Source: Cycas panzhihuaensis
Taxonomy: Eukaryota > Cycadophyta
Assembly (NCBI GenBank): GCA_023213395.1
Contig: CM041465.1
Span: 167,469,741 to 167,533,740 of the forward strand
Direction of reading: 5' to 3'
DNA: 64,000 nucleotides
Positions 36,514 through 46,772 of this stretch are shown here, one piece after another. Below the pieces are notes generated by a model. That model saw nothing but the letters and a program-made list of their open reading frames with translations. It had not been told where the DNA came from and ran no database searches. Each line of letters opens with the position of its first letter. Within the stretch, counting starts at the first letter, position 1. Made by a program: the position numbers and the translations under genes.

Positions 36514-37130
36514 GCTCAGAACAAAGCTTGTTTTCTTGAGATACTCCCTATTTTGCACTTCCAGAAACATTGGCTCTTCTAGAAAAATAAGGTCATCGAC
36601 GATAAGAAGGGTTAAAGCTACTGTACTTTTAGTCAGGGAAATGGCAGGTAGCATCCAATCCCTCAGTATTTCAGAGACTTTTGAGAATCTCAGAAAGCTT
36701 GGAAAGGTGGCTTTTGTATCTTACATAACTGTAGGAGATCCTGCTCTTATAACAACAACAAAAGTGCTAAAAGTATTGGATTCTTATAGCTCAGATATAA
36801 TAGAGATGGGAGTGCCATACCCTGATCCCCTTATAGATGGTCCAGTTATACAGGTAGCGGCAATGAGAATTTTACAAAATGGGACCAATTTTGATGCAGT
36901 TATTTCCATGATGAGGGAGGTGATTCCCCAATTAACTGCTCTAGTTGTATTATTTCTTACTACAACCCAATATTGAAACGTGGTTTAAAGAGATTTATGC
37001 ATATCATCAGATCCGTGGGTGTTCGTGGTCTTATTTTCATAGATATTTCTTTGGAAGAGACAGAGAATTTAAGAAAGATCATTACTAGAAATAAGATAGA
37101 ACTCGTGTTGATGTTCTGGCATCTTTACTA
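36514..37130 (+). pseudogene. TSA: Tryptophan synthase alpha chain fragment (captured, intronless)
   Basis: The alpha chain cleaves indole-3-glycerol phosphate to indole in the plastid. The frame reads a Ser/Arg-rich, transit-peptide-like start ('SSRKIRSSTIRRVKA'), then 'LSISETFENLRKLGKVAFVS', 'ITVGDP', 'DIIEMGVPYPDP', 'LIDGPVIQ' and 'GTNFDAVISMM'. After a one-base deletion near 36952-36956 it continues 'SYYNPILKRGLKRFM', 'GVRGLIF' and 'SLEETENLRK' to 'NKIELVLM'. The catalytic Glu (36803-36805) and Asp (36836-36838) codons are kept, but 'YSDPL' is 'YPDPL'. Roughly the N-terminal two thirds is present; the glycine-rich C-terminal phosphate-binding part is missing. No intron interrupts about 200 codons, whereas plant nuclear genes for this enzyme have introns, so it was probably captured from spliced RNA. 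Confidence 0.9.
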
Positions 37131-37385
37131 CTACGGCAATCTCATGAATGTGCTATCAGTTACAGAATAGTTATATTCCAGAGAAGCAAATAGTATACAG
37201 TCGGCATGCACATTCATTCTCCTCCACGTAATAACAACCATCTCGATCTGCCTAGGGTCATGTCTCCCATTGGTCGTTGGTCTTGTTACAGTGCGTGCAA
37301 CAGAGACACAGGTGGTAGAATGCAGGAGCTACAACAATGGAAAAGGCAACATTGCAGGTCCATGGCAGCCCATTTCTAAAACAAA

Positions 37386-38974
37386 ATTTAAACTTTTATT
37401 TATTTATTTATTAAGTTTGAAAAAAATTAAATTTAATTGCATAAAATTTAGATTCCAGGGTTTGAAACCCTAGCCCCATTTTACCTCAGCCCCTAATCAT
37501 GTGACCTATTTTGCGTGACCGCTAGTTGATATTATTAAAGGGGTTAATAATCTTTTATAAACTTTTTCTTTTTCTTTTTCTTTTATTTTTCATTTTACAT
37601 AGGGTAACTGCCATTTTTTTAGCATAACTCCTCACTAGGTCATCAGTTTCTAATAAACTAGTTTCATTACATTAGAAATTTTCTATAGATCTATTTTGAC
37701 TGGTCATATGACCAATTTGGAGTTGATTTGACCCTATTTCAGTTGATTTAAAGTCAATTGGTCATTTTTTTAACATTTTTTAAACCTTTTATAAAATCAC
37801 TTTTTTAATTGATTATATTTTATTATCGGGTGACTATTTTCTGCCTAGATCCATTCTATAGTAATCTACTTTCAATAAACTTCATTACCAACCATTTATT
37901 TTATTTTTTAGAATTTATTTTAATCATTATTTTAATCACTGAAAGTGACACTTTAGTGGTTTTTAATATTTTTTAAACATATTCACATAAAAGTACATGT
38001 TGTCATTTTTGTTATAACTTCTCTGTTTTGAATTAGAATTCAGTCATGTTGGTTTCATCAAGAAGCTAACTCACCCCTCTTTAATATGATAGTTTTTTTA
38101 TACATTTTAGTGTGTTTTTACTGATGTTCAAAAGCATTTAAGTTGAGGTGTTTAATTACCTCAAACCTACCATAATTACACATTTTGTGTATAGTATTTC
38201 TCAAAAATTTCAATTAAAAATATATTAAACAGCTCTCCAAGATATATTTAATTATTTTTCCAAAATTCTATAAAGTTTTATTAGTACTTTTATAAGATTT
38301 TGAGCTTCCTATTCCTATTAGGACTAAAAAATAGGTCTATACCTTTGGATCATTAAACTCTTAACTTGTTGGAACTCATTTTCAAAACGGTCAATTCCAT
38401 TAGATATATATTTTATTAATCTTCATACTAATGAAGTTTCATATTATTCTGACATCATTTAATACAACTTTAAAACTATCAAACTTGAGCTTATCCTCTA
38501 AACCTTTCTTTTAAGGAGTACAATATTTTTTGTTTAAAAGTTTCTTTATATTCAGTATATTTCAAAGTGAAAATACTCATATATATTTCAGTTTCGCCAT
38601 TATATATTATTATCAAGGCAAATGATTTATTGCATTGAAACGTTATATTTATTCATTTAAAGAAAATCAAAAGGTTAAGGATTATTTTTTATCATCAAAA
38701 TTTATTTCAAATTTACTTAGGATATTTATTGTATTCAAATTTGCTCTTATATTCATTTTATTTCAAAGTTTATTCAAAAGACATACTTATTGAAAAGTCT
38801 TTTTATCATTATTGAAAGGATCACCTATAAAGGTTGCATTTAGTTCATTCACTTTTAAAGGACATTCCATTTCTTTTAAAAAGTTTATTTGAAATCATAT
38901 ATGTTTGTTGGTTTATTGACCTTTTTGATTTGATAAAAGCATACATTTTATGTACTAAAGTTTTTTTGGATAAC
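37386..38974. other. AT-rich section of CargoLTR-1 without genes
   Basis: It matches the minus strand of CargoLTR-2 from about 58744 down to 57197 (for example TTTATTTATTTATTA near 37395, and the GGTCATATGACC-type palindrome near 37703 and 58430). Only short chance frames are seen. Confidence 0.6.
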
Positions 38975-39690
38975 ATGGCACGATTTCCTATATTCGATGG
39001 GCAAAATTTTTCACAATGGTATAAGACTATGAAACATTATTTTATTGCATATGTTCTTCTAAAATATTTACAATATGAATGTGATCTCAATATTTAAAAA
39101 AAAAATAAAAAGAATAATGAAGTCTTAGAACTATTATTTTTCACTATAAATGATGATGTTTTTTCAAAAGTTTGTGAATTAATAACTTCTAAATCTATTT
39201 GGGATGTATTGATTTCTACTTATGGGGGAGATACCCTCAATGTATTTGATATTAATTTTGTTGCGCATGTGAGACAAGTGCCAAAACAAGTGATTTATCA
39301 TGAAAAGACCACAAACGATTCTAATCAAATGCATGATCAACTTGCTATACAAGTATCTGATCCTCTATTTGAGGGGGAGAGTAATCCTATGATATGACAG
39401 CAACCAAATATGATGATTTGACAGTTATTTACAATACAAAGTTTTTAAAAGATAAAGTTCAAGTTTAAAGTTTTTTAATGCTCTAGTTGATAAACTCAAA
39501 GTTGTAGTTATTAACCTTTGTACAAATCAAGCTTTATTCACCTACAACTTTTCTGCACGACTTCATGATAGAAGGACATACATTGGAGAAATGTTAAAGC
39601 AAGTTGATAATGATCAAGTTAAGAGATAGATTTTGAAAGTTTTTTTCAAGTATAAGTTCCTAAGTTCAAAGAGAAGATATAAGTATTCGT
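38975..39690 (+). pseudogene. gag-like frame of CargoLTR-1, next to the 3' LTR
   Basis: From ATG at 38975 it reads 'MARFPIFDGQNFSQWYKTM', 'LLKYLQYECDL', 'LLFFTINDDVFSKV', 'SIWDVLISTYGGDTLN' and 'QLAIQVSDPLFEGE'. The start and the W-x-x-L-x-x-x-Y/F pattern recall Copia-type gag capsid domains. No zinc knuckle, protease or polymerase follows. CargoLTR-2 (56500-57196) and CargoLTR-3 (63600-64000) keep the same frame in the same place. Gag near the 3' LTR rather than the 5' LTR is unusual. Stops at about 39096 and 39396 break it. Confidence 0.6.
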
Positions 39691-39698
39691 GATAACCA

Positions 39699-39711
39699 TT
39701 AAGGGGGAGAA
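39699..39711 (+). other. Polypurine tract of CargoLTR-1
   Basis: TTAAGGGGGAGAA directly precedes the TGTTGGAG start of the 3' LTR. The same tract is seen in CargoLTR-2 (56469-56482, minus). Confidence 0.85.
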
Positions 39712-39921
39712 TGTTGGAGTTAATAGTCATCACTCCACTCCCACCTTCCAACGAGGGGAGCACAACTGATCTTCTTCAATTTACATATGTGGGTGCTCAA
39801 TATGTATAGGTAAGTTAATGTTAATTTGAGTTAAGTTTACTTTAAGTTAAGTTTGTAGTATTTTATTGTAATTTAAATTTTAGGGGTTGAGGAGTTTCCC
39901 TCCTCTGCCAAAATTATAAAT

Positions 39922-40085
39922 ATTGAGGAGTGTGCAACCCTGATGTCTTTAGACACCGCCTCCAACATTGAACATTTTTAACTCTCTTCAATATGGATTG
40001 ATTATTGAGGAGTGTGCAACCCTGATGTCTTTAGACACCGCCTCCAACATTGAACATTTTTAACTCTCTTCAATATGGATTGAAT
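39922..40085 (+). repeat. 82-bp tandem duplication in the 3' LTR
   Basis: Two copies starting ATTGAGGAGTGTGCAACC are identical except at the last two or three bases. The 5' LTR has one copy, so this arose after insertion. Confidence 0.92.
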
Positions 40086-40104
40086 ACAATGGCTTACTTA
40101 TTCA

Positions 40105-43100
40105 TGTTAGAAATTAACCTGCACAAATAATCTTCACAAACAGAATGAAACACACCTCCACAGGATCAAATGGTACCCTTAAGGTACCTCTATTGTATTA
40201 AGAAAAATCATTACAATATCATTCAATATGATACACTATATTGTGTATTTATAATACAAGTCAATATAGTGAGAGTAGAACCCACTTGCATATGGGATAA
40301 AATAAATATACATTAATATTCTAACACTCTCCCTTAATGCACATTTGGATCATTTGTACTTGCAATGCCTTGCCCTTGGAAGTGTCTCGAAAATGATGTC
40401 TTCAACTTAATCCTTGTCTTTAAACTTGTAGTGATGTCTTTGCTGTAGAATGATGTCTTCATCTTGATTTATGTCTTTAATTATGTACTAATATCTTTGT
40501 AGGATGATGTCCTCAACTTGATTTTTGTCTTCAATCCTGTAGTGATGATGTTGATGTAGTAGCTCTAGCAAGTGCAAATCATGATTCTTCATTATGCCTA
40601 GTCTAGTTTCATTTTGATGTAGATCATGTAAACAACCATCTTCAATCACAACTTGCATGTCATCATTATCCTATATAAACTCTTGATCACCATGTACAAT
40701 AATGATCTCTTCAATCTTTGGAGTGAAATCTTAATCAACTAATATACTCTTTGAAATTGAATCAATGCTCAAAGTAGGAACATCATTCAAACTTGAATCA
40801 ATAGTTAAAGTAGGAATATCATCAATATAAGACTCATCCTTTATAGGATCATCATATTCATATTTAATTTCTCTTGAAATCATAGTGTCATTTATATAAA
40901 CCTTTATCAACTCATCACTTTCAATGTCTTCATTAGTAATTATAGTCTCATCAGTGCATTCAACCATTGTTTCTTTACATTCAATAGAAATTTTATCAGT
41001 ACTCATACATTCTTCATCTTGACATGTTGTTTCATTAGTGTTGATGATATTTTCTTCATTCATTGTACCTATACCATAACTACCCCTAATTGCTTTTTGA
41101 ATCATTCATTGTGTCTCTTCAAAAGTTTGTTTAAATACTTCCCTTAGAAAATCCCAAGCTTCTTTAGCATTACTTGCATGTAGAATCATAGGAATGACAA
41201 AATAAAATTTGGAAGGAAGATCAACATCATTGAATGCAGCATGAATCATAATGAATGCTTTTCTATCTTTCTTCCCAAGCATTTCCTTTTCTTCTTCATC
41301 ATTAAGGATATCATATTCATCAGTAACAATCTTCTATAAACCTCTAGCTATAAATAGACATCTCATTTTAATTGTCCAAAAGAAGTAATCTTCACCATTG
41401 TACTTAGGTACTGGAAGAAATGAATCCTTTAAGTAATATTCATTTGTTTTAGGAGCATATATAACCACATCATTATCCTCCATGATTGTAAATGCCATTT
41501 TCTAACACCATGTCTCTTTTCCAATCAATAAATTCACCCATTAATCTCAACAAACTTTCTCATGTCTCATGTCCCTCATATCATTGACTTCATCATCACA
41601 TCATTGCCTTATGCATCTCACATATTACCAAATAGTCACATACAAAGAATATCTGAAGTACTTTCTTCACCATAGAATCAAAGCTTATACCACATACATC
41701 TCACAGGAATCATGCATACCTCATGTCACCATTAAATTGCCAAAACACATCACACTTCACTTAATTGCCTAAAACACAACTCATGCCATAACACCACTCA
41801 ACAAAGTTTGTTTCCTTATAACTCATGTATCTTCAATAAAAGAAACTCATCCTTTTTTGCCCATTCAATCAATTAGAACACATCATCAAGCATACTTGAT
41901 CTCATTCTTAACACACCCAACAATTGCCCAATCTTGTCATGTAACCTCACATGCAACAAGCACCTCATTGCCTCAAATCACTATCTTTCTTACCCTCAAA
42001 TTAGCTTTGTTATGCCCATCAAGTCCCTTCATGTAAATCACATTCCACGGAGCACTTAATTGTCATATTCCATCCAACTCATTCATACAAACACATGTAC
42101 TATCACTTCATTACCATACTATGCCATCGTCACAATAGCTCTCTCATACAAACACATGTAAGAAAGCACTCAAACTATCATTAAATAATCACTATCATGC
42201 ATCTCAAATCACTAATAGAGTGCCAAATATATTCACATCAACATGACTTAATGTCATCTCACATTGCAACAATACTCTCCCATGTACAAAATACGTAAGA
42301 GAGCCTCAAACAATCACTTCATTGCCATTGCCTCATTTATGTCACCATATCAATATGAAACCCTTAAATTCCTAAAAACTTATTTCTAAAAAAAAACATA
42401 GCTCAAAAATACATAAAATATGAATGGAAATGATGGCCTCTAAAATATAATTTCAACGGTTCAGACAAAATTGAATTCTAATATCCAGATCAAAAGTTAT
42501 GCTCCTTTTAAGAATTTCACAATTAGGGTTTCTAGGGGTTATAATAGTACCTTCTGATAAACTACTAATAACTTTTTATTCTGAACTTTAATAAACTTCA
42601 AACCACCTCCATTAGAAAGAAAATTTAAAAATGCATAGAATAAAAAATAAATTAAGGTCATTTGGATACCTGTAGCCAAAGTTATAGCTCTTTGAAGTTG
42701 AGGTTGTAGATCTATCTCAAAAATACGGCGACGGAAAAAAAGCATGCAGAAATTAATTTTACTATAATTTTTGCACTTTCACCCCAAAATCTATAGTGTG
42801 CCCACTCAAATTTTATAGAACAAGCTATTTCATCTCAATTTTACTATTACTTTTTAGAAATTTCAACATTATAGCACCTCCCAAATCACTACTCTAATAC
42901 CAAACAAAAACACCTCTCTTAACCTAGGCGCTCTGATACCATATTGGAAATTAACCTGCACAATAATATTTATAAACATAATGAAACACACCTCCACAGG
43001 ATCGAATGGTACCCTTAAGGTACCTCTATTGTATTAAAAAAAATCATTACAACATCATTCAATATGATACACTATATTGTATATTTATAATACAAGTCAA

Positions 43101-43162
43101 TATAGTGAGAGTGGAACCCACTTGCATATGGGACAAAACAAATATACATTAATATTCCAATA
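40105..43162 (-). mobile_element. Copia-2: gag-only Copia-like element inside the CargoLTR-1 LTR
   Basis: LTRs of about 222 bp (40105-40326 and 42942-43162) flank about 2.6 kb. The target duplication is ATTCA on the left and GTTCA on the right, and the undisturbed LTR reads GTTCA. The initiator-Met primer site (TGGTATCAGAGCGCC, minus strand, about 42923-42940) and the tract GCATTAAGGGAGAG next to 40327 fit minus orientation. It encodes only a gag-like protein with an acidic tail. The long leader (41500-42920) has C-rich repeats resembling those at 880-1130. It is the youngest layer at this spot by position. Confidence 0.88.
40731..41498 (-). pseudogene. gag: Copia-2 gag with acidic tail
   Basis: The start is the ATG complementary to 41496-41498 ('MAFTIMEDNDVVIYAPKTN'). 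'LPVPKYNGEDYFFWTIKM', 'EEKEMLGKKDRKAFIMIHAA' and 'HASNAKEAWDFLREVF' follow, a Copia-type capsid. After one stop (about 41105) a 124-codon open frame is rich in Asp, Glu, Thr and Ser ('IECKETMVECTDETI'), ending without a zinc knuckle or any pol domain. Two stops break the capsid part. A similar acidic frame occurs in Copia-3. Confidence 0.8.
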
Positions 43163-43288
43163 GTTCATGCTACAATGATCTATTGAGTTTTGATTATTGG
43201 ATTCATGTTCTGCCCTATTCTCCTTACATATTATTTCCTTCATCTAGTATCAGAGCTTAGTTTAACTCTATTATTTTCCAACATGGTT

Positions 43289-43920
43289 ACCATGGGACTA
43301 ATAGAAACATATTTAGGCATAAGAAGATATAACACTCATGAGAAATATTATTTATTTTCAAGTGAGGGAATGAGAATAATTTCTTGTGCTAAAGAGGATT
43401 CACTATAAGAGTGATTATCATGATGAGATTCTTTCTTTGGAATATGAAGAATAGGAAAAGGGAATAAAGTTGCTTGAATGGACCCTATGTGATCAAATGA
43501 TGAAGAAGAATCTAATTTGAAAGATATATTTTCAACCATATTAATATCATTGGCTTCAACTTTAGGAGAAGCAAGGGTATCAATGGGAAAATATTATCCT
43601 AAACCTAGGGACTAAAAGAAATACTCAAAAGAATTGTACACTAGCTTTAATAATAACTTCAATTAAAGGAACTAATTTATTAACTAGTTTTGTCTTGCAT
43701 TTAACATTTTTTAATTCACCCTCAAGAATGAACTAAAGTTCACCAAAAAGGAAGGAACAAATAGTAGACATTTGGGTGATCTATGATATACCCAAGAGGA
43801 TATTATATTCAAGATCAAGATTAATTATGATTAAATCAACTAAAATTGTATTTCCTTTTAATATCAAAGGTAGAGTAAATTTCCTAAGAGGAATCTATTA
43901 ATTTTTTATCATACCTTTAA
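43289..43920 (-). other. Gypsy-2 sequence between CargoLTR-1 and protease
   Basis: Minus-strand Gypsy-2 polyprotein linker with broken frames (for example the short frame 43348-43539). It presumably continues the protease C-terminal part ('HRSPKCLLFVPSFLVN' near 43760). Confidence 0.45.
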
Positions 43921-44040
43921 CAAATCCATTCCATTAATCAAAAATAGAAATCTCTAAGTTTTCCACCATACGAAGAGGAATCACGTTTATAGATGAGCCT
44001 TCATCAATGATAACTCATTAGATGTTTATGTCATCTTTAG
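43921..44040 (-). pseudogene. Gypsy-2 protease core
   Basis: The minus strand reads 'VIIDEGSSINVIPLRMVENL' (about 43955-44015). Asp-(Asp/Glu)-Gly-Ser-Ser is the aspartic protease centre used in Tat-group Gypsy elements, and the Asp is intact here. Confidence 0.75.
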
Positions 44041-44899
44041 AAATTTTAATATAAAAGGAAGGTATATCATTGGGAGCATGTTTAGATTAGGTTGACAAAG
44101 CAACTAAGTCAAAAAGAGAGTGCAACCAACTAAAATAGTAGGAGTAAGGACTCCTAGGATATCAAAAAATACTTATTTTTACTTAGGGAAATATTTTAAT
44201 AGATTAATGACTAATATCCCTATGGGAATGGTATTTAACTCTTCAACCAAAAATAAGGACTCGTCCTTTAAATTAAAAGGAATGGAATGGAACCTAATAG
44301 AATGAGAAGGAACACGAGACAAAGAGATAAGGTTTTTGATGGATAAATCATCAGATGATTTGGTAGGTCTTGAATTCTTTGTCACCTTGACCATATTGAT
44401 GGTCCTCTTAGCTTCTCCACCTTTAGGAGGTGGGCAAGTTTAGTTACTTATATGTTTTCATATGGGATGGGATGTAGCATTTTACGTTTTGACTTAGTTA
44501 ACTTTCAAATTCTCGTCTTCACCATTTTCTATTTGTTTTACTTTACCTTTTCCTTTATCTTTATCTTCCTTTACCTAATGTTGGGATACTGGGTCTTTAT
44601 AAACTAATTAGTCTTGGATGCTTATATGTTTGGTCTTCCTATGATAGAGGCCTATCACCCTTTATCTAAACAACATGGCATTGACTCTTATCATGGTTAT
44701 CCATCTAATGGTAAGAGAACCATTGAGTCTTTCTCACTAGAAGAGAAGAGGTTGGTGGGTTCTGTTACTTATTTCCCTTAATGAGGTGGATAACTTTTAC
44801 CTCTTGATTGGGAGGGTTAGGAGTAGAATCATCAATGCATAACTTTATATTAATATCATGCTCCAATAATTAGATCGATGATGTGAGGTGATTATAAGT

Positions 44900-46650
44900 T
44901 AGCTTTGGATGAGAGGATTTTGGTGCTTGAGTTGATTCCTTAATTAGAATTGACTTGCCAGCTTTCTTGATGCTTTCTTGGTTTTTAAATGTTTCTAAAG
45001 CAAGACATCTATCAACAAATTCTTCATAAGTTTGGGGGTTAAGTTTGAGGACCTCTAGATAAATATGAGGCCTTAAAGCACTGGCAAAAAGATAAAAAAG
45101 GAGGTTAGAGTCTAAATATGAGTAACATGCATGGATTTAATCTTGAAACCTCCTTATAAAATCCCTTGAAGTCTCATCATGGGTTTGCTTCATTGTAAGT
45201 AATGATATAATCTACCAACTATTGGAAGGAAAGGATAAATGCAAATGGGATATGGTAGAACCACTTCAAGGCATCTCCTTAAAGTGATTTAGGAAAAATA
45301 TGCATCATGACATAATCATAAGGCATGAAGTTTATACATACAAGTTGAAAAGCTTGCAAATATGACATGGTGTCTTGAGAATATTCACCTAAAGATTTTG
45401 GTAATTTAGGTAAAAAGGGAGGCATAGGTACCAAAAGAACCTCTTGGGAAAAGGGGGACCTCACATAGTCTAGAAAGGGTTTCCTTAGCTTCAACATTGA
45501 ATAACATTGAGGCAAAGAAGATGAATAAGAAAATGAAGAAGTTAGAGGTTATTGTTCTTAAAAATAAGGATATATTGGAAGAGGTTGTGAAGGGTTGAAC
45601 CATATTAATAGATTAATACTAGAATTAGTTTATGGAATAAGGTAGTGAGAAAACATAGAGTTGTAATAATAAGTTGAAGTGTGTTAAGGTAGGGACCTAG
45701 GAATGTAAGATGAGGAAGGATCATTGATTAGTCTAGTAGTTTGTGATTGGTTAAAACTAACATGAGGATATGAAGTTTGAATATTATAGGTTAAGGAGGG
45801 TGGTGTCATAGGGTGAGGTCATTTACAAGGGGAAGGTGGAGGTCTCATGTTTTAAGGGACATTCCTTTAGGTAGCCATATAAGGATGTATATAGTTAGGG
45901 ATAGAGGTGTAATACAAAGGGCTAGGTCTACTTAAGTGACAGTAGGTAGGTCTAGGGATGGTAGACGATCCTCTATCCATGTAATAGGAAGTGGAAACAT
46001 GAGAAGGAACAAGATGTTCTTAGGTTAGGGCTTCACAAGGTCTCTTAAATGTAGTAAGAGTGAAAGGAGGAGGATGAATTTTCTCTTGTAAAGGCTATGA
46101 TAAGGCATGAAATTAGGAACAAATAGAAATTTTGTCACTGGCTTCCTTTGGCTGAATAAAAGATGGTCTAAGTGTGGGAGGATGTAGAGGAATAGGAGAT
46201 TGAGTGACCTTGAGGGTGTCAAAAGGCTCAATTTGTATGAACTCATATTCCTCACAAAGTCGATCAAATTATTAGTGATGAGGGGAAGTAGATATGATAT
46301 GGGTTTCAAGATGAAAAGGATCATGAAAGTTGAAAATAGGTATAGGAGAGGGAATTTTTACAATCACCAACTCAAGATAAGATGAAGGGGCTTGGATTAG
46401 TGGGGTTTCTTATTGTATGGAATAAGAAATAGGGAGAGAAGTATTTCTAATAAGACAGGAGGGTACTTTAGGATACCCTTATTCAATGGGGACTTCATAT
46501 AATTAATCATGTTATTCCAAAGGGTATAAATAGGTGTTATATACTTGATCATCTAAAAATTCCCCATGAATTAAAGAGACTTCTTGGGTGAAATGTAGGT
46601 GATGAGGCTCAAAATCAAGAGGGATGCCTTAATGCCTCAATGATTTTCTG
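44900..46650 (-). pseudogene. gag: Gypsy-2 gag remnant
   Basis: Upstream of the protease the minus strand shows a Pro/Tyr/His-rich region (for example 'RPSPLYYTSIPNYIHPY', about 45905), then 'LPKSLGEYSQDTMSYLQAFQ' and 'FPKSL*GDALKWFYHIP' (about 45250-45400). A proline-rich N-terminal part followed by a capsid with the 'GDALKW' segment is the Tat-group gag plan. Several stops. Confidence 0.7.
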
Positions 46651-46750
46651 AGTTGGGAATGGGATGTAATCTCTATGATGAAGAAGATCTATGAAGGAAA
46701 AGGCAAAAATGTATAATCAATAAGATAAAAATAAGAAAGATGAGAAAACC

Positions 46751-46770
46751 CCCCACTATGGTCACTAGAA
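46751..46770 (-). other. Primer-binding site of Gypsy-2
   Basis: The minus strand TCTAGTGACCATAGTGGGG lies two or three bases from the 5' LTR end. Its pattern TGACC-x-x-x-GTGGGG resembles primer sites of Tat-type elements, not initiator-Met. Confidence 0.55.
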
Positions 46771-46772
46771 AA

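Larger units (their letters stand above)
35216..37385. other. Foreign (cargo) segment of CargoLTR-1
   Basis: Left of about 35215 and right of about 37386 the element matches CargoLTR-2. Between these points the two copies are unrelated. The segment is less AT-rich than its surroundings and includes the tryptophan synthase alpha fragment and a minus-strand frame at 35872-36093. The boundaries are by eye and may be off by some tens of bases. Confidence 0.65.
33732..43283 (+). mobile_element. CargoLTR-1: non-autonomous LTR element carrying tryptophan synthase alpha
   Basis: The 5' LTR (33732-34168) and 3' LTR (39712-43283, split by Copia-2) bracket, in order, an AGATCT-rich leader, a foreign segment of about 2.2 kb, an AT-rich part and a gag-like frame. 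There is no pol. The flanks TAGTC (33727-33731) and TGGTT (43284-43288) would be a 5-bp duplication with one transition in each copy. Joining them restores a minus-strand Gypsy-2 frame reading 'SPMVTIDPYG'. CargoLTR-2 (56061-61811) is a second copy with the same frame but a different foreign segment. Movement would need proteins from another element. LTR divergence is roughly 8% by eye. Confidence 0.85.
39712..43283 (+). repeat. 3' LTR of CargoLTR-1, split by Copia-2 and with a duplication
   Basis: It starts TGTTGGAGTTAATAG and is interrupted at 40104/43163 by Copia-2. It then resumes GTTCATGCTACAATG and ends TTTTCCAACA. Relative to the 5' LTR it has an extra 82-bp unit (39922-40003 repeated at 40004-40085). 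Confidence 0.85.

Noticed and set aside
36514-37130. A functional tryptophan synthase alpha gene
   Set aside because: It has a frameshift, lacks the C-terminal third including the phosphate-binding part, and sits between the LTRs of an element.
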